Assembly (NCBI GenBank): GCA_043766165.1
Contig: JAYUIJ010000075.1
Coordinates: 1 to 20,359, forward strand
DNA length: 20,359 bases
Direction of reading: 5' to 3'
Source of the DNA: CAIJZX01 sp043766165
Lineage (GTDB): Bacteria; Patescibacteriota; Patescibacteriia; SBBC01; CAIJZX01
Shown: positions 1 through 4,875 of the stretch, piece by piece
How the letters are laid out: each line of letters begins with the position of its first letter
Position numbering within the stretch: the first letter of the stretch is position 1
Notes under the pieces: model-generated
What the model was told of the DNA's origin: nothing
The model's input: only the letters and a program-made list of their open reading frames with translations
Databases searched by the model: none
Position numbers and translations under genes: made by a program

Positions 1-21
1 GCGCCGGCCCCACAATTCATT

Positions 22-136
22 TGTTTTCTCACCGGTGGCTATGGTGTAGCGGTAGCACAGAGGCCTGTGAAGCCTTTAGTATGGGTTCGACTCCCATTAG
101 CCACCCCATCAAGTGGTCGCCACCGGTGAGAAAACA
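22..136. repeat. Perfect 17-bp inverted repeat enclosing tRNA-His
   Basis: Bases 22-38 (TGTTTTCTCACCGGTGG) are the exact reverse complement of 120-136. The two arms enclose the tRNA-His gene, and the left arm includes the first five bases of the mature tRNA (34-38). A transcript could therefore form a 17-bp helix with the tRNA body at its tip, competing with the acceptor stem, or the arms could guide processing. The core CCACCGGTGG is itself palindromic. The repeat is seen directly; its function is inference. Confidence 0.8.
34..108 (+). tRNA. tRNA-His (GTG anticodon)
   Basis: The sequence folds into a complete cloverleaf. The extra 5' G of tRNA-His is G34, facing discriminator C105. The acceptor stem is GTGGCTA/TAGCCAC and the D stem GTGT/GCAC. 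The anticodon stem is GAGGC/GCCTT around loop CTGTGAA, giving anticodon GTG. The T stem is ATGGG/CCCAT with loop TTCGACT. The CCA end is encoded (106-108). The extra G-1 and C73 are identity elements of histidyl-tRNA synthetase, so the isotype is well supported. Confidence 0.96.
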
Positions 137-141
137 TGTCG

Positions 142-265
142 GGCCTGCGGTGCCCCCGTAGAGACGAAGCGAAGCGTAGTCTTCTTCGGGTGAAGCCTTT
201 AGTGAGGGTTTGACTCCTCGCCTACGCGTAGCCGCTTCGGCGGAGCTAGGCCTCTAGCCACCCCA
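142..265 (+). pseudogene. Broken tRNA-His copy interrupted by two hairpin inserts
   Basis: Pieces of the upstream tRNA-His recur in order: GGCCTG at 142-147, then TGAAGCCTTTAGT at 191-203 followed by a T-arm-like stretch to about 217, then CTAGCCACCCCA at 254-265. Between the first two pieces lies about 43 nt with an imperfect hairpin (about 161-183). Between the T arm and the acceptor end lies a roughly 32-nt GC-rich hairpin with stem CCGC/GCGG around TTCG. No intact D arm or 5' acceptor half is visible, so it cannot be a functional tRNA by the usual rules. It could instead be a 3'-end duplication left by an element that integrated in the tRNA. Confidence 0.6.
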
Positions 266-355
266 GAAGGATTGCCATTGGACTAGCTCGATGGTGGTCT
301 TTTTGTTAAAAAATACTACTAAACAATCTCTCTACTCCTCTGGCATCAGAAGTAG

Positions 356-367
356 TACACTATACCC
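356..367 (+). promoter_or_regulatory. Putative -10 box giving a leaderless PEBP mRNA
   Basis: TACACT at 356-361 lies 6 nt before the ATG at 368, so transcription would start at or next to the start codon. No good -35 and no ribosome binding site is visible. The same spacing recurs at xer, ddl, the P-loop kinase and lspA, which raises its credibility. Confidence 0.45.
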
Positions 368-835
368 ATGCCCCTCCAACTCACCAGTACAGCCTTCAAC
401 GACGCCGAAAATATCCCAAGCGTGTATTCATGCGAAGGGAAAAATATTAATCCACCGTTAGCGTGGACCGATGTCCCTGCTGGCACAAAAAGTTTTGTCT
501 TGATTATGGAAGATCCAGATGTGCCGCGAAATTTGCGACCGGATGGATTGTTTATTCATTGGATGGTCTGGAATATGCCGGCTGGCATGACGAGCATTGG
601 TGAAGATGAAATTCCCGCTGGCGTCAGCGGTATGAATACAAGCGGTGGGATCGGATATCGTGGACCATGTCCACCGCATGGTTCACATCGATATTACTTC
701 CGACTCTACGCTCTCGATACAGATTTTATTTTACCGTCAACAATATACAAAGGTGAGCTGCTCCAGAATATGGCCGGACATATTCTTGATCAAGCTGAGT
801 TGATGGGGCGGTACGAGAAAAAGAATTTGGTCTAG
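368..835 (+). CDS. YbhB/YbcL family (PEBP-like, Raf kinase inhibitor-like) protein
   Basis: The 155-aa protein is full length for the bacterial phosphatidylethanolamine-binding-protein family. Family hallmarks are visible: a DPDVP segment near residue 49 followed by FIHWMVWNMP (about 62-71), and the GYRGPCPPHGSHRYYF block (about 96-111), which together form the small anion/ligand pocket. There is no signal peptide, so it is probably cytoplasmic. The bacterial function is poorly defined. The gene stands alone between the tRNA region and the first cassette junction at 864. The ATG at 368 has no Shine-Dalgarno sequence but has a -10-like box 6 nt upstream, consistent with leaderless translation. 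Family assignment is firm; physiological role is not known. Confidence 0.9.
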   Translation: MPLQLTSTAFNDAENIPSVYSCEGKNINPPLAWTDVPAGTKSFVLIMEDPDVPRNLRPDGLFIHWMVWNMPAGMTSIGEDEIPAGVSGMNTSGGIGYRGPCPPHGSHRYYFRLYALDTDFILPSTIYKGELLQNMAGHILDQAELMGRYEKKNLV

Positions 836-863
836 CGCCTGCCACACGTGCGGGTAATAATGA

Positions 864-870
864 GTTAGGA
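864..870 (+). other. Left boundary of the cassette array (attI-like or degenerate attC core)
   Basis: GTTAGGA fits the GTTRRRY core cut by integron integrases except for its last base. It is exactly complementary to TCCTAAC at 1884-1890, the R'' box of the first attC-like site. This is expected if the first cassette starts at T865. Upstream sequence (836-863) has only a weak GC-rich stem (CCTGC/GCGGG) and lacks the conserved arms seen at 1892-1935. It resembles a simple attI or secondary site more than an attC, but this is inference. Confidence 0.5.
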
Positions 871-921
871 GAAATTTTGCCCCTACTTGGAAGTAATAAA
901 TCAGCTTGGTAGTTTCGATCG

Positions 922-949
922 TTGCACTACTTGTTACTCTGTATATAAT
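922..949 (+). promoter_or_regulatory. Promoter of the cassette 1 gene
   Basis: TTGCAC (922-927), a 16-nt spacer and TATAAT (944-949) form a near-consensus housekeeping promoter inside the cassette. It predicts a leader of about 30 nt before the ATG at 988. An internal promoter makes the cassette gene independent of its position in the array. Confidence 0.65.
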
Positions 950-987
950 TAATTACAAAGAGGCTAGTATATTTAAGCATCAATAAT

Positions 988-1848
988 ATGTATAGAGAGC
1001 CAGGAGAACCAACGGGTAATGACGTAAGAGAGGGCCGGTTTGAGGACTGTGATTTTAATGAGTTATGTAAGGTCCTGATAGCTGCGCCAGGCATGGGGTA
1101 CCCAGAGGCCTTACTGGAGCAAGGCACGGAAAATATGCCCGGTATTTATGACCTGGCTAGCATAAAAAGGTATTTTTTTAAAAGGGAAAAACTAGATGTT
1201 CTAGAAGATCCTGGAGTTATTTTTGAAAAAGATGATCCGATTTTAAAAAAGATATCTGTGAAGGGCCAGGATAAAAAAATTGCATACTTCAGCCATACAG
1301 AAAATCCGGACATTAGATATATGTGGACAAATGAATTTATCGGTGAAGCTCCCGCTGGCCACCCAGCCGAGGGGGAATTTATCATGGCAAAAATAGAAGG
1401 AATTGATATGAATCAGCAGTCGAAGGATAGGAGCATCGGAGGCCTTCTATCGCCAGTATTAGGAGGTAGCGAAAGTACTGGGGGGCGAATAATAATTTCT
1501 GCAGATAGGTTTGTGAAATTAATAGATACAAAGTTACAGTTTAGAGAGGATAATTATGGGCAGATGCATTGTGGGCAAATACAAGGATTTGAGGAAATAA
1601 ATGGTCTTATGGTCCCCATTACACTTGGTGCGGATGATGCCTGGGAAAATGTTCCTGGAAGAGTCGAGCGGGATCGACCTGCCAATGTAGGATTTGGAGA
1701 CTTAACATGTGACACATCAGGTGGCGATGCCCCCATTGCTCTTCGACCATCATCATGGAGTGATCTAGGTTTTAACACTAAAAACTCAATCAATTCAAAA
1801 TATAAAGTTGTATCTAAGAGTGAACTCGACAGATTGATAAATTCCTAA
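988..1848 (+). CDS. Orphan cassette protein, 286 aa
   Basis: I do not recognise this family. The protein is acidic and soluble, with no signal peptide or membrane segment. Features visible by eye are an aromatic, charged N-terminal part, a glycine/serine-rich stretch near residues 150-165 (SIGGLLSPVLGGSESTGG) and an acidic C-terminal half with several short loops. It is the only gene between the two cassette ends at 865 and 1940 and has its own promoter. No clear Shine-Dalgarno sequence precedes the ATG; AAAGAGG at 957-963 is too far away. Unknown proteins of this kind are typical cargo of environmental integron cassettes. The reading frame is long and uninterrupted, so the gene itself is likely real. 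Confidence 0.72.
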   Translation: MYREPGEPTGNDVREGRFEDCDFNELCKVLIAAPGMGYPEALLEQGTENMPGIYDLASIKRYFFKREKLDVLEDPGVIFEKDDPILKKISVKGQDKKIAYFSHTENPDIRYMWTNEFIGEAPAGHPAEGEFIMAKIEGIDMNQQSKDRSIGGLLSPVLGGSESTGGRIIISADRFVKLIDTKLQFREDNYGQMHCGQIQGFEEINGLMVPITLGADDAWENVPGRVERDRPANVGFGDLTCDTSGGDAPIALRPSSWSDLGFNTKNSINSKYKVVSKSELDRLINS

Positions 1849-1883
1849 ATCTAAGTAAGCAAGAATCGTAGGGGCAAAACATC

Positions 1884-1946
1884 TCCTAACAGCGTCTATC
1901 CGCAACTCCGCTTCGCTCCGCCGCGGATGAGACGCAAACGTTAGAC
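1884..1946 (+). repeat. attC-like recombination site 1
   Basis: Order of elements: R'' TCCTAAC (1884-1890), arm GCGTCTATCCGC (1892-1903), loop 1904-1922, arm 1923-1935, R' GTTAGAC (1940-1946). The arms pair over 12 bp with one unpaired G (1929). A single extrahelical base in the stem is what integron integrases use to recognise folded attC sites. R' fits GTTRRRY perfectly. The length, 63 nt, is within the known attC range. The spacer between core and stem is asymmetric (1 nt and 4 nt), unlike classical sites. Confidence 0.72.
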
Positions 1947-1989
1947 GCCATTGAATTTTAACTTTCGCTCACAAAATTGGATTTCTCTA

Positions 1990-1995
1990 TATAAT
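1990..1995 (+). promoter_or_regulatory. -10 box of the GIY-YIG cassette gene
   Basis: A consensus TATAAT lies 17 nt before the ATG at 2013. No good -35 hexamer is visible at normal spacing. The predicted leader is only about 11 nt and has no Shine-Dalgarno sequence. Confidence 0.5.
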
Positions 1996-2012
1996 GTGTT
2001 TAGTAAATAGTC

Positions 2013-2732
2013 ATGAATCAACATAAACTTTCACAATCTACAATAGAAAAACTTGGATATTATGTATACCTTTTAATTGATCCAAGAAATAAGAAAATAT
2101 TTTATGTTGGCAAAGGCAAAGGTAATAGAATAAAGCAACATCTTTTTGGGGCACTAAAAAATAAGACTTTTGAAACTAAAAAAATAAAAACTATTAGGCA
2201 AATTGAAAAATCTGGACTAACGGTTAAACACTTTGTCCTTAGACATGAATTAACTGAAAAAGAAGCTTTTGAAGTGGAATGTGCAACTATTGATATATTA
2301 GGTAAAAGCAGTCTTACAAACGTTGCTAGTGGACATTATTCTATAGATAAGGGCATAATGGATCTGGACGATTTAATTATAAAGTATGAGGCAAAGGATG
2401 TAGTTATACATGAGCCAATGATCCTTATTAACATAAATAAACTGTATCGCCGGGATATGACCGAAAAGGAAATCTACGACGCTACTAGAAAATCTTGGAG
2501 AATAAGTATCAATCGTGCTCAAAACATCAACCTGGCCTGCTCTGTCTATCGTGGCATTATTAGAGAAGTGTTTTTAATAAAAAAATGGATGCCCTCGTTT
2601 GAGGTTAAAGGGAAATATATGTTTATTGGAAAGGTGCCCCCAAAAGATATACGAGCAATGTATCTAAATAAATCTGTTGCTAAATACTGGAGACGGGGAA
2701 ATCAAAATCCAATTAAATACGTCAGTGTATAA
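2013..2732 (+). CDS. GIY-YIG (LEM-3-like) nuclease-domain protein
   Basis: This is a 239-aa protein. The N-terminal part has YYVYLLIDP (about residues 16-24) followed by FYVGKGKGNRIKQH (about 31-44), the two conserved strands of a GIY-YIG endonuclease in its LEM-3-like variant. The glutamates of HELTEKEAFEVE (about 78-89) sit where this family carries its metal-binding acid. The C-terminal half (about 115-239) is an unassigned domain ending in a basic YWRRGNQNPIKYV segment. The likely activity is metal-dependent DNA or RNA cleavage. The gene is the sole cargo of cassette 2 and has its own -10 box. Family assignment of the nuclease domain is good from motif reading; the target is unknown, and a role in phage defence is only a possibility. 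Confidence 0.8.
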   Translation: MNQHKLSQSTIEKLGYYVYLLIDPRNKKIFYVGKGKGNRIKQHLFGALKNKTFETKKIKTIRQIEKSGLTVKHFVLRHELTEKEAFEVECATIDILGKSSLTNVASGHYSIDKGIMDLDDLIIKYEAKDVVIHEPMILININKLYRRDMTEKEIYDATRKSWRISINRAQNINLACSVYRGIIREVFLIKKWMPSFEVKGKYMFIGKVPPKDIRAMYLNKSVAKYWRRGNQNPIKYVSV

Positions 2733-2768
2733 TTATTGTTTATATTAAAGAAGTTAAAATTCAAAAGC

Positions 2769-2825
2769 ATCTAACAGCGTCTATATGACATATGAATTAC
2801 GTCGTATGAGACGCAAACGTTGTGC
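2769..2825 (+). repeat. attC-like recombination site 2
   Basis: R'' is ATCTAAC (2769-2775), a perfect RYYYAAC. The arms 2777-2789 and 2801-2814 pair over 13 bp with one G-T pair and one unpaired G (2808). That G occupies the same position as the one in site 1. R' is GTTGTGC (2819-2825), which departs from GTTRRRY at one base. The blocks AACAGCGTCTAT and GAGACGCAAACGTT are identical in sites 1 and 2, while the rest of the arms and the loop differ. Conserved structure with divergent sequence is characteristic of attC sites. Confidence 0.72.
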
Positions 2826-2827
2826 GC

Positions 2828-2833
2828 TATAAT
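2828..2833 (+). promoter_or_regulatory. -10 box at the cassette 3 junction
   Basis: TATAAT lies 8 nt inside the left end of cassette 3. Any -35 element would have to come from the right arm of the preceding attC2, so promoter strength might depend on which cassette is upstream. The predicted start is about 20 nt before ATG 2859. Confidence 0.45.
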
Positions 2834-2858
2834 CAAGTGCTATCACTTTTTAAAAAGC

Positions 2859-3218
2859 ATGCCAGAACGACCAAACCATTCGCCAGACAATCAATTTTCA
2901 GATACACCTGAGTGGCGTCCCGAAGAAGAATGGCCAGAGGATTGGAAGGAATTCAAAAGAACATTCCTCCAGGTTCATCAAGAGATTTATAAAAAAACAA
3001 AAAATCTCAGTGAAGCGGAACAGAGCGCTGTTTATCAACGCTTAAGAGTAAAAAGAAAGGAGTCATTTGCATCAGTTCCGAAGCCAGGAACGTATTTGGT
3101 CTATCACCTTGCTCTCGGTGGCGGAGCGGATCCTTTTGGCTCCCCAAACCTAGACTTTGAAGGAGAATATTCACTTTTGGAATTTTATAGAAAAGTTCTT
3201 CATGAAATAGGCACTTGA
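2859..3218 (+). CDS. Orphan cassette protein, 119 aa
   Basis: I do not recognise this family. The protein starts MPERPNHSPD and has a Trp/Glu-rich stretch (about residues 18-28), a charged helical middle and a C-terminal block PGTYLVYHLALGGG (about 78-91) followed by a short acidic helix. There is no signal peptide or membrane segment. I chose the ATG at 2859 over the upstream TTG at 2820, because the TTG is part of the recombination core and lies upstream of the TATAAT at 2828-2833. The gene fills cassette 3, and its TGA stop lies in the cassette's terminal inverted repeat. Coding is plausible; function is unknown. Confidence 0.62.
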   Translation: MPERPNHSPDNQFSDTPEWRPEEEWPEDWKEFKRTFLQVHQEIYKKTKNLSEAEQSAVYQRLRVKRKESFASVPKPGTYLVYHLALGGGADPFGSPNLDFEGEYSLLEFYRKVLHEIGT

Positions 3219-3225
3219 TTACGGC

Positions 3226-3335
3226 GCATAACGGCGTCTATCCATCATACCGATAATTGCTATATATAGAGCAAGCATTAGAAGTTTGCTATCACTTGAC
3301 GCCAGTTTTAGACAGGAGTAGTCTATCGGTTATGC
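3226..3335 (+). repeat. attC-like site 3, long and atypical
   Basis: R'' GCATAAC (3226-3232) and R' GTTATGC (3329-3335) are exact complements, extended to 9 bp by flanking GC. The left arm keeps the GCGTCTAT block (3234-3241) of sites 1 and 2, but the matching AGACGC right arm next to R' is absent. Alternative pairings are ACCGATA (3249-3255) with TATCGGT (3324-3330) and GGCGTC (3233-3238) with GACGCC (3298-3303). There is an internal hairpin TTGCT/AGCAA. At about 110 nt it resembles the long class of attC sites, or it is a decayed terminal site. Confidence 0.5.
3296..3324 (+). promoter_or_regulatory. Outward promoter inside attC3
   Basis: TTGACG (3296-3301), a 17-nt spacer and TAGTCT (3319-3324) form a good promoter pointing out of the array. 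It predicts a start near 3331, right at the R' core, and a leader of about 160 nt before the gene at 3493. Confidence 0.55.
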
Positions 3336-3348
3336 GCAACTTCGTCTT

Positions 3349-3442
3349 CACGCCCATTACTCTCTGCCGCCTCGTTGAGGCTGGCGTGGTGATGAACTGA
3401 AGTTGAGGTTTCTCAGTTCACCCGCCGCGTCATAACGTGGCG
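3349..3442 (+). promoter_or_regulatory. Three-hairpin structured leader upstream of the orphan gene at 3493
   Basis: Three adjacent stems are visible. First, CACGCC (3349-3354) pairs with GGCGTG (3383-3388) and encloses GCCTC/GAGGC (3369-3381). Second, GAACTGA (3394-3400) pairs with TCAGTTC (3413-3419). Third, CGCCGCGT (3423-3430) pairs with ACGTGGCG (3435-3442), with one G-T pair. Together they fill most of the leader between the promoter at 3296 and the gene. A cis-regulatory RNA or a small RNA is possible; I recognise no known class. Confidence 0.45.
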
Positions 3443-3492
3443 ATTTCGTTTCTCGTTCTTTTCAAAACGTAGTCATCAGAAAGGATGTTCTG

Positions 3493-3948
3493 GTGAAGCT
3501 GAAGAAGGCTGAGGTTAAGTATGCAGATCCGTTGGCTATCCTCTTTGCCCAGCTGAAAAATTTGGAACAAGTGCCTAGGTGCGTACAACCTAAGTGTTCT
3601 CCCAGCCAAGCCACAAAGGTTAAAGACTGGAATGCAGAGGGTGAAGGCATCCGTGCCAAGGCAGAGCGTGCCGGAGTTATCACTGAAGCAGAAAGCAAGT
3701 TACTTAAATCTGCTTTAGGTGCCTGGCCGTCGATCGATTGCAAAGATACTAGGCATACGATTAACCGCATCGTTAATGTTCTCTTCCTCATTAAGAAACA
3801 CCACGGCGAAAAACTCCAAGGGTTCGAACGAGCCCAATACCAGCAGTATGATTTTCTGCAGCCGGCGCCGCGCACGTCGAAAAAGTCTGTATGGAAAAAC
3901 AACAAACGACATAACCGTTCTACGCACGGTAAAGGCGCATTTGCCTGA
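3493..3948 (+). CDS. Orphan basic protein, 151 aa
   Basis: I do not recognise this family. The start is GTG at 3493, with AAGGA at 3481-3485 as ribosome binding site; the ATG at 3486 opens only a three-codon frame. The protein is basic and mostly helical by composition, with a CVQPKC motif (about residues 30-35) and a Lys/Arg/His-rich C-terminal tail (about 128-148) that suggests nucleic-acid binding. No membrane segment or signal peptide is seen. The unit has its own promoter (3296-3324), a structured leader and a clear terminator right after the stop, so it is monocistronic. Its start region (SD, about 6 nt, GTG-AAG) matches those of the genes at 4200 and 7447. Confidence 0.68.
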   Translation: MKLKKAEVKYADPLAILFAQLKNLEQVPRCVQPKCSPSQATKVKDWNAEGEGIRAKAERAGVITEAESKLLKSALGAWPSIDCKDTRHTINRIVNVLFLIKKHHGEKLQGFERAQYQQYDFLQPAPRTSKKSVWKNNKRHNRSTHGKGAFA

Positions 3949-3961
3949 CAAGCTCACTACT

Positions 3962-3990
3962 AGCGACGATGAACACTCGTCGCTTTTTTT
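3962..3990 (+). terminator. Intrinsic terminator
   Basis: The stem AGCGACGA/TCGTCGCT (3962-3969 and 3977-3984) with a 7-nt loop is followed by a run of seven T. It ends the transcript of the gene at 3493. Confidence 0.88.
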
Positions 3991-4022
3991 ATCCTGATAG
4001 CTAAGGCCTCACGCATACGGTC

Positions 4023-4051
4023 TTGACATTTTTTTGTTTTTCTGTTATCCT
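4023..4051 (+). promoter_or_regulatory. Strong extended -10 promoter for the secreted-protein gene
   Basis: Consensus TTGACA (4023-4028), a 17-nt spacer and TATCCT (4046-4051) with an upstream TG (4043-4044) are present. The predicted leader is about 140 nt and contains a small hairpin ATCAAA/TTTGAT (4070-4085). Confidence 0.75.
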
Positions 4052-4199
4052 GGCTGGTCAAAAATAGAGATCAAAGTTCTTTGATACAATAGACGACGCA
4101 CGTTAGGCGCTTTTCCAGAACACGAGTTCCGTATATTTTGTCGATGAGTTGATTTTTCCAAGTCGATCCACACCACAAAACCCACTCACGGAGGAACAG

Positions 4200-4757
4200 G
4201 TGAAGAATTTTACTTGGTTGTTGGTACTGAGCATGATGGTTGCAGTGCCGTCGTTCGCTCAGGGCGTCACCCAATTGTCCCTGACGAGCAGTCCCGACGA
4301 TTACATCGGTCAGGGGCAAACGCATCTCTACACAACTGACTGTTTTTGGACAATGACGTCCAATTATGATGGCGGTGTCGACGTGATCGTCAACCACAAC
4401 GGCCAGCTGTGGCAGCTGTACTTCTCAGCCCCGAACGAGTCACTCCTCGTGGCTGGTGACTACCCGGACGCGCAGCGGTGGCCTTTTCAAAACGATCCGC
4501 ATCCCGGCCTCAGCGTCTTGACTCGAGATGACGAAACGAGCCCATACCGCGTTTGCACCGACATCACCGGCTCCTTCGTGGTTCATGAGCTGTCCTACAA
4601 CGATATCGGCGAGCCAGTTGCATTCTGGGTGAGCTTTACCCAGTACTGCGGTGGTGGAACCAGTTCGCTGTCCGGGGAGTTGCTGATCAATGCTTCAGTT
4701 GGTCCCACGCCAACTCGTTCGCATAGTTGGGGCCAGTTGAAGGCTCGATTCCGTTAG
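4200..4757 (+). CDS. Secreted orphan protein with Sec signal peptide, 185 aa
   Basis: The start is GTG at 4200, with GGAGGA at 4190-4195. From there the protein begins MKNFTWLLVLSMMVAVPSFA, a textbook signal peptide with predicted cleavage after SFA (residue 20); a longer frame from 4149 would bury it. The mature part is rich in Tyr, Trp, Thr and Asp. It carries DYIGQGQT (about 32-39), RWPFQNDPHPGL (about 98-109) and a late YCGGG. From memory this resembles a widespread family of secreted bacterial domains with DYIGxGQ, RxPFQ, PGL and a C-terminal Cys motif, but I cannot name it. The gene is visibly richer in GC and CTG/GTC codons than the nearby cassette genes. It has its own promoter and terminator. 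Confidence 0.82.
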   Translation: MKNFTWLLVLSMMVAVPSFAQGVTQLSLTSSPDDYIGQGQTHLYTTDCFWTMTSNYDGGVDVIVNHNGQLWQLYFSAPNESLLVAGDYPDAQRWPFQNDPHPGLSVLTRDDETSPYRVCTDITGSFVVHELSYNDIGEPVAFWVSFTQYCGGGTSSLSGELLINASVGPTPTRSHSWGQLKARFR

Positions 4758-4772
4758 ACAATTTGCTCTACA

Positions 4773-4811
4773 AGCGCCAGCCGGAGAACATTCCGCTGGC
4801 GCTGTTTTTTT
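4773..4811 (+). terminator. Intrinsic terminator
   Basis: A GC-rich stem (AGCGCCAGC-CGGA paired with TCCG-CTGGCGCT, one bulged C) is followed by seven T (4805-4811). It closes the secreted-protein gene and separates it from the converging xer gene. Confidence 0.88.
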
Positions 4812-4875
4812 CTTGCCGTTTCTACTCGTGATCTCAGCACCGCTCGTCGTTTACTCCTCGGATGCTGGGTAAAGT

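Larger units (their letters stand above)
865..1940 (+). mobile_element. Putative integron gene cassette 1 (orphan 286-aa gene + attC)
   Basis: The unit starts with TTAGGA after G864 and ends at G1940 inside the next GTTAGAC core. In circular form the junction would read GTTAGGA, a perfect complement of its own R'' box TCCTAAC (1884-1890); the neighbouring core GTTAGAC matches less well. The complementarity extends to 23 nt: 864-886 against 1868-1890, 21 of 23 positions. The unit carries one gene with its own promoter, the classic one-gene-plus-attC form. The cassette interpretation rests on sequence geometry only. Confidence 0.72.
1941..2819 (+). mobile_element. Putative integron gene cassette 2 (GIY-YIG gene + attC)
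   Basis: The unit starts at T1941 (TTAGAC) and ends at G2819. Its own 5' core complements the R'' box ATCTAAC (2769-2775) with a single substitution that is a G-T wobble in the bottom strand, the strand integrases act on. Complementarity between the 5' end (1940-1964) and the region before attC2 (2751-2775) covers 22 of 25 positions. The cassette is visibly more AT-rich than the backbone genes downstream, consistent with foreign origin. Confidence 0.72.
2820..3329 (+). mobile_element. Putative integron gene cassette 3 (orphan 119-aa gene + attC)
   Basis: The unit starts at T2820 (TTGTGCGC) and ends at G3329. Its 5' end (2819-2840) complements the sequence at 3211-3232 in 19 of 22 positions, including GCGCATAAC, the R'' region of site 3. 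The stop codon of its gene (3216-3218) lies inside this terminal repeat. The cassette ends are as expected for an integron, although attC3 itself is less regular than sites 1 and 2. Confidence 0.6.

Noticed and set aside
2820..2858. TTG start at 2820 for the cassette 3 gene
   Set aside because: The codon is part of the recombination core and lies upstream of the -10 box at 2828-2833.
4102..4108. GTTAGGC, a perfect attC R' core, in the leader of the secreted-protein gene
   Set aside because: No matching GCCTAAC R'' box or paired arms lie upstream within attC range, so it is likely a chance occurrence.
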